Below, one piece after another: positions 10,930-23,490 of a stretch of DNA of 64,000 nt. Source of the stretch: Ischnura elegans. Its lineage: Eukaryota; Arthropoda; Insecta; Odonata; Coenagrionidae. The stretch is from assembly GCF_921293095.1 (NCBI RefSeq), contig NC_060248.1, positions 81,537,243-81,601,242 of the forward strand, in the 5' to 3' direction. Below the pieces are notes generated by a model that had not been told where the DNA came from, did no database searches, and worked only from the letters and a program-made list of their open reading frames with translations. The first letter of the stretch is position 1; every line of letters begins with the position of its first letter. The position numbers and the translations under genes were made by a program.

Positions 10930-13400
10930 AACGCATCAACTCGTGCATGCAGTAGGTAGTACTGTGTATTTATGGACCGAGTGACGAAGCTGAGTCTAAA
11001 TTCAAACTGGCGGCGCTTATTAGATTTCCTGCTTTAGATGGGCCATACATTTTAGAGCCACTGGATAAATTAAAGTCACTAGAGTAGGTTAAGATAAATT
11101 GTGAGGATGTTTATCATACCTAGTGAAATTGATTTATTGTTAGAACACAATGTGGACAATAAACAAGATTTTTGATTAGCTTTGGAGATATTATCCATTG
11201 CGTTCCCATTTTATACGTCAACTTTTAGCAATGAAACATCAGTTTCTCCAGAAGTAAGGCTTATCAGATATAAAGTATGAAAGAAAAAAATGTTATCCAG
11301 AAACGGGCATAATTCAGGCAGTGTTGAGGTATGAATATGTAAAACTAGAAGATGTCACGGAAAAATAAAAATACTGATACTTGTTCCGATTATCCATTTC
11401 TTTACTTGAAATAAAGGTTTAGTACCCTTAATTTAGTACTCTATCATTAAAATAAGTTGAGGGGAGTCTATGAAACAAAATTGCGAATTATAAAATGAAC
11501 AAGAGGAACAGTAGAAACAGAGCCCACAATATCCATAAGGGTCATTTCCATCATTTCTAACAGGAATTGACCCTTGACCTATCAGATTTCAATGAAAATT
11601 GATGCATTTGTATACCTTACAAAAGATTAAATAACAGTTTTAGTCTATTGCCATAATCGAAGATAAATAAAGCCTATCCAAAAAATATCTTTCTTCATTT
11701 ATGCAAAGTTTAAGTTGCTATCTATATTGACGGAAAGTACGTTATGAAACTTTAATGAATTGAATATGCTGCATATCATGGCACACTTCTAAAGGGCTAT
11801 TAAAAACATCAGTTACTTTTATTCGCAAAATTAGGGAACCTTTGCAAAGATAGACTCCGGAGAATGTTTACGCATGAGGCTAGGTTTTTAAGGATGGTTA
11901 GCGTTTACCATATTGAATAGATTTGCAAACTTATTCAGAGGAATAGTTATTTTGGAGATGAAGACGCCGCGAAAGGTAAACAAACAAAGAAGAGCAATAT
12001 ATGGTCCCAGAAGTTGTAGGATATCAATATGGAGAAAATTTCAAAATATACAGTATTTCCCTGTACCATTTTCTTGACCCCAAATGGCATCTCACCTTAA
12101 TTTATTTGAAAAAGAGTGCAGATAATATGGTTTTAAATTGTGAATGGAACCTGTCTGATTAGTGGGATAAGAGAGGTGATAGAATTTCTGTGAGAAATGC
12201 TTTATGCATCAGAAAATGGATGTCACAACTCAACCCACACCCAATTGAATGCAATCCACACAAAAATCAACTATTAATTGCAATTATGATAAATTTAGTA
12301 AAAGGGCGAGGTGATACACTCAAAAAACCTTGCCGTAAATTTTCAATTGTTAAAATGCTTCATACAATTTATTTTGGAATACAATTATCTTTGGACACAT
12401 ATTTGCGTCCAACGAAGTGATATTATGTCATACAAGCGGCCTGAAATCAAGAGAATTCCGGCCTTTTTCTTTCCTCCTTTCCTCTTTTCCGACCTGAAAC
12501 ACTACCCTTCTTCCTTTCCCATTCTGCAACTCCCGTGGTATCCAGAGAAAGTTGTCATTTCCTCTAAAATTTCACCTTCTAATTTTTAAAGATATGAAAT
12601 CTAAAATATTAATTAAAGGTGCACTCGGTTATATTTCTAGAAAAACAATTGATTTCGCTGTCAAGTCTCTGATACAGAAGGTATTTTTTGACTGAGAAAC
12701 CAGGATAAATATTATGTGCAGAGAGATAGGTCAACTAATCGAAACGAAATATCACATAAAGGAAGAGAGGCACCTCTTTCACGTGGTCTCTCATGATAAA
12801 CCTAAAATGTACCCGTATCCAAATTGTGGTAACCTGATTGGCAATATCTCAAAAGGCACGCTTTGCGAGGTTAGAGTCCTGATAGTTCTTGGACACAAGA
12901 GGATCATCGTTTGAGGATGCAACGGTGTAACCTTACCCTGATAAAAACTACTTGCATTCTGGAGATAAATATGTCGAGCGGTGGATAATAACGACGAGGA
13001 AGATATATCTTTTGCAAAGATAGAAAGGAGCTGATTGAAACCATAGAAAAGGTCGTAAGATATCTGAAAAATGTTCGAGGATCTTAAATTATGGCTCGGA
13101 TTAGGAATAAATTCGACAGAAAAAGGAAAAAAATCGTTCAGTAATAGGGTAAGCCACCATCGACAAACAGGTCTTACGGGGATTCAGAAAAATTCCATGA
13201 TAGATGGTAAACAAAAGCATTCACAATAGATTAGATACAATATATTTTTAAAGTGCACAGGTGCCGTTAGGTTAATTATTTACTATAGACTCTCACGAAA
13301 GCCGAGTGTTTTCCTTTAGTAACATACACTTTTTATAGACAGTGCAAAGAAGGTAGTTTAGGGCTAATCAGCATAAAAGATTAGTTCGAATATAATGCAA
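10930..13400. other. AT-rich non-coding stretch
   Basis: No recognisable gene, RNA or mobile element. Overlapping plus-strand frames of 76 and 92 codons (12190-12589) and one of 66 codons (12714-12914) have no family resemblance and are treated as chance frames. Confidence 0.5.
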
Positions 13401-13407
13401 GGTCACC

Positions 13408-14013
13408 ATGAAGAGTTCTAAAAGCATCACTTTCACACAGTCCCACCAACCACAAACCACACTCAGCGGAATCGCCTCTCTTACACACGATTCAGCATAC
13501 TTCTTCAAAACTCTGTATGGCATCATTGCGGTGACGCAGCATAGGGCACGCTTTGCGAAAATAGACTGTATAATTTTCTCGCGCGGGAGAGTCTCATTGT
13601 TTGTGGACGGGAGATTATTTCAGCTGCAGAAGCGCTGGACCCTTTCTCTGTTGGCTAATGTTTACACGGCCGTGTGCAGGACGCTCGACGAGAGAAAACC
13701 GTTGGCGGTGACTCGGGCCGTGAACCCCGTCGCGGTCATTTCGATCCGACGATTTCTGAGCCGGCGGCGGGAGTCGCCTCGCGCCCGACGGGTCATTGAA
13801 TCACCATCGAAAAAGAGGGACGGGCAAAGCGAGAAAGGGAGGCGGTACCTACACTCGACGCCGCGTTGGTGCGGACCAGACGAGGTACTGTTGCGACCGC
13901 AAAACACAAAGAAACGAGCCGCGCCACTTCGCGTTTTGAATATGCAACGGGCGCGGCGGAACGATCGCGTTGGGTCTTTGTGTTACACAGCGGAATTAAT
14001 ATCACGAGATTAG
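13408..14013 (+). other. longest open frame (201 codons) over a CpG-rich island
   Basis: This is the longest open frame in the window, from an ATG at 13408. The first third is ordinary sequence. The rest (about 13560-14000) is strongly CpG- and GC-rich and gives an arginine-rich translation. I recognise no domain, signal peptide or membrane segment. Overlapping frames on both strands (81 and 70 codons minus, 84 codons plus) are also open, which points to low stop density rather than coding selection. The best guess is a CpG-island regulatory region. A lineage-specific or first exon is possible. Confidence 0.3.
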
Positions 14014-14239
14014 TGACGCTAACGACTCCACAGTTTCGCCTTGCTAATCCGAGAGGAGGAGAGAAGCGGTCCCAGGAATCAATTCGTCTCCATCAGAACT
14101 CCTGCACACAATCCCGTTAATCCAAGTGATTGTCGTTCATTATCGCTGTTTGCTATTCGAGTCTTTCGACTGTTTTTCGCTTTTTTTGTCTTCTACCGTC
14201 ACAATGCCGAGGTTTTGCTTGCTATATCTTTAAAATAAT

Positions 14240-15470
14240 TAAATGGTGACGTCACTACCATTGCTTTAAATAAAAAAAATTGTAGGGAATTTTTCAAAGA
14301 TCTGAAGACATTCTGTAGAAACTCGTTCTTTATCGTAGTTTACCAATCGTGTCCACCAAGTGCTTATCACATTATTTGTCTTCTACATTCATCAGTACAA
14401 GAATTTCTTTTCTTAAAAAAAAAGTTTGAGATACGGTAGAATTTGCGTAACTTTTTATGAAATTCCCTTAGTCTTTTTGGTCATTAATTAGGCAGTATAC
14501 TATTAATTGCAAGTAATACGTTAGTATCCTTCATAGAATGCAACTAACAGTGGAATTTTTCGTTCGAAGTAAAGGTATTAAAAAAATTAACAATAGCATA
14601 CTTGCATTGATAATATGAATTGAATTTATTATAGTGTACTATAATTTACGCCTATAAAATCAAGTTTAAACACAAAAATAATTTAATAATGGTCAAATTT
14701 TTTAATCCATTTTCCACTTCTAAACCACTTTTAAATATGCTAGAACTTAACTATTCGGCGTTTGAAGAAGGTAATTCCTCAGTGTACTGCAGTTCTTAGT
14801 TATCCACTCTTAGTTTACCTATTTTTACGCTGGATGAATGCCTGTGTTGATTAAAAGTTTGAGTTGACTTCGATTGAGTAAAAAATAAATCTAATACTCA
14901 ACCAAATGAATTAAGATGAAATGGAACTCATTCATGCAATTGTCACGCGAAAATGGGCTATTCTCAATATAATAATCACAGAAACGAAGAATAAAACTTT
15001 GAAGATTAAAAAAACTCTAAAGTTTTAAGTCCATTAAAATTGGAACAAGCGGAAGAAGTAATAACATTGTGTCACGTATATATTAGGATAAAATTCAGTC
15101 CGTAGATCAACAAAATCACCTACTATTTTCTAAAATAAAAACGTCCACCAAGCAATGACCAAAATTATTTCGACGACGTAGAATATTACATTTGAAATGC
15201 CACTCAATTTCCTCTAGCTGAATCTTGAATTGACATTTAAATTGGAGTGACATATCGCAAAATCCACATTCATGGATCCAAGGAAAATAGAATTCTGAAT
15301 GACCTCTGAGTTAACTAGAGACAAATAGCTCGCGGCGACTATCATAAATTGAACTCTTCACGAAACTTCCACAGCATTAACCCGTCGAACCCAGTGATCA
15401 CGAGCGTCAACAACTACTCACTCCACCGTTCCAAGTAAGCCTCAAATAAAACGACAGTACATTCTGCTCC
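14240..15470. other. AT-rich non-coding stretch
   Basis: No feature was seen beyond A/T-rich sequence lying between two GC-rich islands. Confidence 0.5.
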
Positions 15471-15539
15471 GTCACATTTTCAAGTCCCTTGCGGACATTT
15501 CAATATAACATTTTGGGCATCGGATATTCCCCGAAAGAG

Positions 15540-15920
15540 AGCAAGATGCAGTTTGTTTTGAAGCCCTAAACGCCCGGAAGGCGCACGAAACTCGAGGTCT
15601 CTGCATGGGACGGAAAGGCGGCGCAAACCGGCCGGATATGTTTAGGGGAGACCAAGCGGACGGCCCCACACTGCCGAAAGACACGATATGATTATGCCGC
15701 CTTGTTTATCGCCGGCAAATTACACCCTCGGGCGAGAACGGGTGCCGGAGGAATTTTAAGTTTTGCGCCCGAGCCGTGCCCTCGCGTGCGGCGAGGGAGA
15801 GACAGAAGGGGGCGGAAATATTTACTCGGCCTCCCGGCGGAGACATGGTAACTACTGGGCATTTTTATCATCGTCACAACCTCGAGGGAGACACGGTCGC
15901 CCCATTGCAATGCGAATGAA
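15540..15920. other. GC/CpG-rich island
   Basis: A second island, about 2 kb after the first large one. It is dense in CG dinucleotides, including GGCGGCGCAAACCGGCCGG (15618-15636) and CCCTCGCGTGCGGCGAGGG, which can form a hairpin (about 15779-15797). Three overlapping frames (119 codons plus, 70 and 72 codons minus) are open, none recognisable. It is probably regulatory or an unmethylated island. Confidence 0.4.
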
Positions 15921-16119
15921 AAGGAGTTTGCTCAAGGGAGAGCGGAGCCCTAGCATCTATGGGGTCAGTAATGAGTCGACCGACGTCCTTTCCACAGTTC
16001 CCTGGGCTGCACTCCTCGCCATCGCTATTCCCAGACAGACCATTTCCCTTTATTCCACTTCTGCGCGACCTTTAGAAAAAAAAATATTTTTGCTTCTTCA
16101 CCTTCATCGGTTGACTCGT

Positions 16120-19100
16120 TGACAGTCATGGCAATTTAGTGCATATTTAGCCACGGCTTATATCACGTAGAAATAACATTCGAAATGAACTCAACTCTCT
16201 TTAGATGTGCTTCGGTTTTAATGGGCACAATGGTTAAAAACTAGGTCCCGGTCAATCGTGGCGTACTCGAATTCAGTTGCTCTTTGGCATGTTACTATTA
16301 TAGGCATATCGAGGCGGGAACTTTTATTGCACATCGCCATTAAATTTGCAGCGTCCAATGTTTTAAAGGCGTAAACATGAAAATTTATTGAGACCTTAGG
16401 ACTTACTCTCTTGGAACTGCCAAGTCTACTAAATTCAAAACCATTTTCACGGAAGCATTAAAAAAAATATTTGGCGAACATTGAAGACATCCGTCGAAGT
16501 TAAAAAACAAATTTGGAGTATATTGAGATATTTATGGTGCAAATATCGTTCAACCAGTCTATTATCAAAATTACATAGTCTACCTAGCCTCAAACATAAA
16601 TTTTCCTGGGATTAGTCAGCAAAGAGATAGTATCCGAATGAACACGTGAATTTTGAATGCGATATCCTCAATAAAATAAAATGGAAAGCCTTATTATTTT
16701 GACCTTCAATAGATAATGCATATTTAGAAGAACGTACTTTGAAAAACTTCTAAACCTGACATACACCTCGTTTCTTAGCTACCTTAATACACTATAAAAC
16801 ATTGCCTTGAATACAAGGCAGTCCGCCCGTTAGATTACCCGCCGCAGTTAGAATACAAATATGAATAGTTAATAAGACTCTAGCATAGACAATACGTAAG
16901 GGAAAGATTGCCACTGTAGCCAATTTTAATAATGCACAATCAGTTTCGACGAATAAAATTTAAGCTTTCTAAAACATATCCGAAATAACCCACCTAAAGT
17001 TAATCTAGCAGTCAAATGAAATTTCTTCCAAACTCATATAAAACAAACCAATTTAGATTTTTAATTAAAATAGGTATAATTGATTAATACATAACCTTTC
17101 TTTACCATAACATAATTAGAATGTGCGCTTGGAAAAAAACTTGTAATTGGATTCATTCACGCTAGCCTTCAAGAATACAGTACTTTTTTTCAAATGAGGG
17201 AAGACGTTAAGTCATTGCGTGATATTTCACGTAAGCATGCTGATCCTTGTTAAACTTCCGCTCCCCTCACAATATGCATGGCCTTATTTTGAAGGCTTGC
17301 TCCCTTACTGCGAAAGGAAAGGGTGCCACATGGAACCCCATTAACAATTTTGCGTGCCCTAATATCGTAGCTCATCAGAATTTGAAAAGCCTGGCGGTAA
17401 AAAGGGAAAGGTATGAGCTAAGGGAAGGCAAAGTTTGTTAAATGCCTTACCCAGAGTAGTATCCGAGGGAGCTTAAGGTATTATATTGCAACGTAAGTTA
17501 AAAATAGCTTTTAAATGAAGTCTTATAAAATGTTCGATTAAGGAAAAAACCGAATTCCTTTTCAAAATTTCAGCGCAAAAATCAATTTAAGAATATGAAG
17601 AAGAGACAAAATTTTGTGTTCTTTAATGCAATATGTGACCATCTTTGGAATTGATTCATATCGTCAACACATTCCTCTGGCGATGACATCAACTATCGGA
17701 GCCTGGGTGAGGAGCAGAAAAATTATGGAAAACTTTTATAAGTAGCTCACTTTCCATCAAAGAGGCATTTTCTAAGATCACTAATGAAACTGTACCATTT
17801 GCGAGTAGGAAAACAATATAGTTGATATCTCATTCTGATTAATTATTGAAAGATAATTTTTTTTCACAAATAATTCTCTTAGTATTACATTGATAATTAC
17901 CGGAAAACTCTTTTGGAGGCTCATTACTCCTAATTACGTTTTTTAACCCCCTCAAAGCTGTGAGCGATGAAAAATGGTTAAAATACAGTCATAAATAATA
18001 CATTTAATATGAGAAAAGACGAAATTAAGCGTAAAAACTCGTAAAGAATTTAAAATCGTGGCAAATGCGGAACATGGATTAAAAGCAATTTTTTTCATTA
18101 GGGAGAAAATAAAAAAATATTAAATTACCGGCTTTCAAAAGAAACATTAAGCGGCAGCACAATTATATTGGGTGCACTCGATCAAGCTCGTTAGTCTTTC
18201 AAAGTTCGCCCGAGCCTCCTGCCTGGCAACAAATAATGAAATGCCTTTGCAGGTTACATTTTTTAATGAATGATGCTATTGTATAACAATGCAACTGACC
18301 CCCAGGATTTGAGTCAGTTAGGCTTAAACACACGGCCACGTGATAGAGTTATCATGCGCTTGTATCGAATTATTATGAATTGTTCCACGAACGCAGTGTA
18401 ATCACGCTAATTAGAGGGTGTCCAGTACGAATATTCATTTATTCAACTCCCGTGCATTAAACAAGCATAAGTTGTTAAAATGATATAGGATTGATCACCC
18501 TCCAACGTCATTAAAGTTAGCATTATTTAATATTATTTTCCAGTTTTTGGAAAAAAATACTGGAAGGGCATCATTCCAACGTAGTAACAAATACCAATAT
18601 TACCAACAGATATCTCCGTAATACACAGCATAACACTTGTGTAATTCACGCTATAATTTCCAGTGAATTTTGAATAGTAAGTACTCCTGACTTTGCTGCA
18701 GCAATAATTACCGTTACCTCATAGGTAGGACTGAAAATGTCATGGCTCGATGCGTCGTCATTGTTCGACCTAATTTTAAAAAACAACCATTTGAGCATAA
18801 AATGTAACGAAAAAAACAAAATTTATGCTGCACACCTCGGCGAAGTGTATTGCATTAACCTCTGTGCGCTAGGGCAAAGTGAGATGAGTAGTAGGGAGAG
18901 CAATAAAATGTGGCTTACCCACTTAGGAAAACCTTTTTTTTTCCTTCAAAGTGGGTCTCAAAAAAAGTCATCCACCGACACGCGATTCTGCATTAAGTAC
19001 GCAACACAGGAATAGGCACCGGAACATGGAATATTCATTTCCGAGCTACTGCTTTGACATCGCAAATTACCTACCTGAACTGAGCTTCCTCCAGCTCTGA

Positions 19101-19190
19101 AAACGGGCCCTGAAATATGGACACTACGATCGTAATCCACCCAAGGTCTCCGCTACTTCCAAAAAGCGGTGCACTTTATCTCCTTCTTGT
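16120..19190. other. AT-rich non-coding stretch
   Basis: About 3 kb with no recognisable gene or repeat. The 64-codon frame at 17247-17441 and the 92-codon frame at 18737-19015 show no motif. Confidence 0.5.
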
Positions 19191-19269
19191 AGGGCATAAT
19201 TTCCAAAAATGATCCTCTGTAGCGACTCATACTATACAAGGACTAAGACCCCAGTGGCCCAATTCACGC

Positions 19270-19640
19270 ATTTTCCCGGATCCAATTCCGCACACATTAA
19301 TGTTTCACCGCCTCATCTTCCCACCCCATGCCACACACCTCCCTTCCCTGTGGTACCTAACTATTCCTCGCCTCTATCCCTCCCCTTCCTTTTTGCGGCG
19401 CCCACAAATATAATCCCACCCTATCCCCACTCCATTTTTTTCCTCGCCTTCACGCATTTTCCATCTCCGCCGTTCTCCCATAATTCCCAATAATTCGTCC
19501 CCTCCTCGCCATGACTTATCGCCTGCACGCGCTAATCGCATTAACTTTCTCATTTTTCCGCACCGCTCGTCCCATTGTCATGCCGCCCCACCCCGTGATG
19601 CGGTGCGTTCAACCCGCTCACAGCCCCACACCCGTTGCGC
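19270..19640. other. pyrimidine-rich strand-biased tract
   Basis: The plus strand is strikingly C/T-rich with very few G residues (CCTCATCTTCCCACCCC, CTCTATCCCTCCCC and similar runs). It leads directly into copy A of the four-copy repeat. The open frames here (94 codons at 19209-19493 and the start of an 88-codon frame at 19511) are proline/serine-rich low-complexity frames without a recognisable product. The tract may itself be part of a diverged extra repeat unit. Confidence 0.4.
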
Positions 19641-19760
19641 CCATAATCTCACTGCTTAATCTCGCCCCGACCTCATCCCGCACCTTTTCCTGTCAAGCGT
19701 CGTACTCCTCTGTCCCACGCATCCCGGGTCACAAAAGCGGCCACGTTTTTAACTTCCGCT
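19641..19760 (+). repeat. diverged repeat block, copy A
   Basis: Core order: ATCTCACTGCTTAATCTCG, CCCGAC..CATCCCGCA, TTTTCCTGTCAAGCG, TACTCCTCTGTCCCACGCAT, CACAAAAGCGGCCACGTTTTT. The same block order occurs at 20311, 21110 and 22262. Identity by eye is moderate, so the duplication is old. A translation through it (88-codon frame) is not conserved in the other copies, so it does not look protein-coding. Confidence 0.6.
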
Positions 19761-20310
19761 ATCCGAACGTAAGATGATGCTCTGTACGATCCCCGTTCTC
19801 AAATAAAGCTACATGCACATACATCTTTTTCTGCATACTACCAGTACGTTTTCCTCACGTTACAAAAAGGGTTATTCAGTATTACCGAATGAAAATGAAC
19901 ACAAACTAGAATCTTAAAATGACAAATGTGGTCATGAGCGAGCATAATCAAAATGCAAATGCTATTGATTTCCTCTGAACTTTCTCATGAATTTAATATT
20001 AAACTTTCTGGCGAAGACTCAATGCAAAATTTCTGAACCTAATAGATGCTATAAAATATAGCACGATATAACATCTAAATCTACTGATTACCCCACAAGC
20101 CGCCTAAAAAGGCGTTTGGCAAGGGGTGTTAGGACACCAGTCGTCTAAGCAAATTCTCAAACAAAGTTACGACTAGTTTTTATTAGAGTCCTTTTACGGT
20201 TCGGGGAAAAACGAATTCCTGTACCAATCCGTTCGGAAAAATAGCTCGCATAATGTATCGCTACTGTCGGAACTAAAAATAAAGTGAAAATAAAGTTTAT
20301 CTTATATCAC

Positions 20311-20440
20311 CTCTGCAACCCTTTCCCCTTGAAATCTCCCTGCTTAATCTCATCCCGCATCGTTTCTGTAAAGCGGTGTACCCCATTATCTGACCCGCAC
20401 ATAATAGCAAAATCAAAGCGGTCAAGTTGGAAAATTTGCC
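20311..20440 (+). repeat. diverged repeat block, copy B
   Basis: Contains ATCTCCCTGCTTAATCTCAT, CCCGCATCGTTTCTGTAAAGCG, TACCCCATTATCTGACCCGCAC and CAAAGCGGTCAAGTTGG. These align in order with copy A, starting about 688 bp later. It is preceded by a pyrimidine-rich lead (ACCTCTGCAACCCTTTCCCC), as are copies C and D. Confidence 0.6.
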
Positions 20441-20640
20441 TAACATGAAATTATTGTGGTAAATTTCATTCATGGCTAAAGCAGCATAAATATCCGATAA
20501 ATATACATGTACATTTACTACTCAGTAATATAAACTACTTCACTTTATAATTACCATTATTTGTAAAAAAAATAACTCAGTAACTGCCTCACGTGTAATG
20601 ATTTTCATATAATATATTTTCCTAAGATGAGAATGGAGAC

Positions 20641-20710
20641 CATGGTACCCTATTGGTTGGTGGTTTGCGATCGAAGGATCCCAGGTTCAACTACTGGTTT
20701 GGCAGGCCAA
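20641..20710 (+). repeat. tRNA-derived SINE head
   Basis: An A-box-like TGGTACCCTATTGGTTGG (20643-20660) is followed 23 bp later by a B-box GGTTCAACTAC (20684-20694), a spacing typical of a tRNA internal promoter. An anticodon-stem-like segment lies between them. The cloverleaf is imperfect, so it is a SINE head or tRNA relic, not a working tRNA gene. The tail continues to about 20790. Confidence 0.5.
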
Positions 20711-21109
20711 AAAAATTACCCTCACCCAGCACGAAAATGGGAAGAGCCACTGGAAGAAGAACTAGTCTCTCTACCTGGTGTAAACATGTGAATTTCATAA
20801 GTCAGGGGATTAATATAGAATGAGCTCTACTATCACCCAGCATAACAAACCTTTGAGTAAAATTACTAAGTGAAAAAAGGCTGTTAAAGTAATTTACATC
20901 GGCTTTATAAACTTTGAGGTCTTTAACCAAAATGGTAGCGTAACTAAGATCGTAAAGGAAACCATAGAATCCTTTCCATCTGAAGGACAGAGAGCTGTGG
21001 GTATTTAAGCATTCTCTTCGCCTCATCCATGTAGTAGCCGAATAAACCCTGGTAAGCTTGGATATACCACTATTCAACCCTTAATCATACGTGATAATTT
21101 CTCATTTAC

Positions 21110-21265
21110 ATCCTCATCTATTCCACCCCTCTCTCTCCCTTTATTCTCCCTGCATAATTTCGGCCCGATCCCAACCCGCAAATGCTTGTCATGCGCCATA
21201 CCCCAGCCTGTGTTCCGCTCATCCAACGACATTAAGACCAAAACGGCCAAGTTAGGATCTTCATC
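21110..21265 (+). repeat. diverged repeat block, copy C
   Basis: Pyrimidine lead CTATTCCACCCCTCTCTCTCC, then TTCTCCCTGCATAATTTCGGCCC, ACCCGCAAATGCTTGTCATGCG, CATACCCC..GTTCCGCTCATCC and CAAAACGGCCAAGTTAGG. It matches copies A and B in order. The B to C distance is about 810 bp and includes the SINE head at 20641. Confidence 0.6.
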
Positions 21266-22261
21266 TAACGGTGCGGTCGTATGGTGATACGTTTTGACGA
21301 CATTATCGCGTATAGATAGCTATATGAAAGATCGAGAAAGCTCCCTACATGTTTTATTGTTTTCAATGCCCAGTAAATTGTTACTCACAACACAATTTCA
21401 TCCAATAAACCGCTTTAATTCCTATTTTATAAATTTTGTGTTGTTTAACTAGGTTAGGTACTATGTTTTTCATGGTTATAGTATTTTTATATCCAACTCA
21501 AAACGTCCTATACACTCTTAATAGACAGTAACAATTTTTCCTATCCAATATTCCATACACTGTTAAACCTGATGAATGGACCGTATGACTCCACGTCTCA
21601 TCTGATGGATGGGCCATAAGTACATAAGCGCTCTCCATCAAGTATCCATCAGAAAGCCATATAACTTTTGAAAAACCTGTGAACAACGGGATACAAGCCT
21701 TAATTAAGAGCCGATAAAATCGCTTTTCCACCCTCACTTCCATCACCTCGTTTTGCTCATGGAAATATCCCAGTGTAATCTTGTTCCAACCGATCCCACT
21801 CTATCAAGCAGCATGCACCTAGCTTTGTACCGTGCCTGCGGCAGCGAACCCCAAACGACTACGTTCGATTATTTCTCTATCAAAACGAAACAGGTGATCA
21901 CGGATGACTGGGCTAGCAATCTTGTCCCCTTTTTATTCGGTACAATCACTAACACCAAGTTCATTTTAAATAAACTTTTGACTGCTTAAAATGAGTTCTA
22001 GCACTGTGTGACACATTGTGGCTTTTAATGAGCAATGAGCATATTTTTCTTAGTTACTTAATCATCCAAAGTAAATACTATACACTTGGAGTTTATTTTA
22101 AGCCTGGCTCAAAACAATTAAGTACTTACAATCGTTACTTGAATGTACATATGGTACAAAGAGCTATGGCTATAATCGCTCACTACATACCACCAACAAA
22201 TTGATCGTATAATACCAGAATAACTCTCCATCGTAAACAAAATCCGAGCCTCAATAAGGCA

Positions 22262-22420
22262 GACCCAATTATTTCCCAACTCCACCCTTATCTTCTTTCA
22301 TCCCCATCCCTCACAATAATCTCCCTGCTTTATTTCCACCCAACCCCATCTTTCAAATCAACTGTTACGATCTGTCGAATTTTCCCTGCTCCCACATTGA
22401 CACCAAAAGGCACCTCTTTA
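22262..22420 (+). repeat. diverged repeat block, copy D
   Basis: Pyrimidine lead (CCCAACTCCACCCTTATC), then AATCTCCCTGCTTTATTTCCACCC, CAACTGTTACGATCTGTCG, TTTCCCTGCTCCCACATTGACACCAAAAGGCAC. This is the most diverged of the four copies. The start of the CTCCCTGC motif is about 1175 bp after copy C. Confidence 0.5.
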
Positions 22421-22439
22421 TCAACGGTGCGGGAGAGAA

Positions 22440-23140
22440 TACAATTATCCTCGGGTACCTTCTAAACCTTCCAGACCTTAACAAGTAAAGCTATTTTATA
22501 GGGCTCACTATATCATGTAACTCTTAATTAGTGGAAAAATTATCCATCGCTAGAGAAATTTTCTCCTCAAATACCAACCGTTTAGCTTTAGATGCACAAG
22601 AACTACACGTTAAAAATTGATAGTTTTCGAATGCGAAGCTGCCATGCACGACCACGCCATAACTTGGTGAGACAGTGACTGGTAGATGAAGCCAACAGAA
22701 CCAATGAAAGAGGGGATTGAAGGTAGGAAGCAGTAAGTGCAAAATTTATTATGTATAGGTAATTTCCTCAACCGATAGGCAGAGTTTTATCCATCGAGTG
22801 ACATCCAGCTAGCGCAAAAAGTAAGTGGTAGAATTCCTAACAAAACTGTCAGCAACTGTAGGTATTTTTTTCCCTACAGCTATTTATTTGTGAGTCAAAA
22901 TGCTACCTAAGCACCACACCATCTTGATCCTTATAAATATTTTGATTGCTAGGTATTGGCTCTACCAAGACCCCTATCTTCTCGCTTCAGCGTATCTATC
23001 ACTCCCTTCTCTTTTCTGACCATTTTAACTTCTCATATATCCTCCGCAAAAACATCTTCAACAAAAGTCTCCTGTATTTTATCGAATACAAGCTCAAATA
23101 TTCTATCCGATGGTCACTTTTGGTGGGTGAAGGTAGAGCA
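22440..23140. other. unannotated stretch
   Basis: No gene recognised. The two overlapping plus-strand frames at 22946-23179 are probably chance frames, partly within the SINE tail that follows. Confidence 0.4.
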
Positions 23141-23149
23141 CACTTCAGA

Positions 23150-23319
23150 CTTAGTCAAAGGCGAGTGAATTCAGAGTAGGCGGGCAAGTTCCTTTCCTCG
23201 GGTCACCTCGCTCTTTCAGGACGTTACCAAGCAATGCTCGAAGTCTTCACCAAGGATTTGAACCCATGGCTCTTGTATTAGCTTCCTTCCATTCTACCCA
23301 CTACGCTACCATGCTCCCT
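23150..23319 (-). repeat. tRNA-derived SINE, minus strand
   Basis: On the minus strand, GGAGCATGGTAGCGTAGTGG (A box TGGTAGCGTAGTGGG) is followed by the B box GGGTTCAAATCC (plus 23263-23274). A tail with GAGCGAGGTGACC, an ACTAAGTCTGA block and CTCTACCTTCACC follows. The same tail order is visible in the SINE at 51940-52262, so both belong to one family. This copy is degenerate. Confidence 0.6.
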
Positions 23320-23445
23320 TAAATTATTCCCTATGAGAAGATTCTTTTGATTTGGAAGAAGTCAAAATCTTTTATATAAGCCTGGGACCCAACGATTAGT
23401 AGTGAAGAGCTCTTGTCACTAGGATACCTCGCCCTATCTATAAAC

Positions 23446-23490
23446 GAGGGTAGTTCAAAAAGTAATGCAACAGGTTTTTTTTTTAAATGA
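23446..23490. mobile_element. mariner-type terminal repeat
   Basis: GAGGGTAGTTCAAAAAGTAATGCAACAGG is the characteristic end of arthropod Tc1/mariner elements (recognised from knowledge of the family). The matching opposite end was not found downstream, so the element is truncated or rearranged. A transposase remnant of the same superfamily lies at 24181-24330. Confidence 0.55.

Noticed and set aside
13408..14013. 201-codon frame as a protein-coding gene
   Set aside because: Overlapping frames are open on both strands across a GC-rich block, composition is arginine-rich, and no domain is recognisable. Kept only as an island feature.
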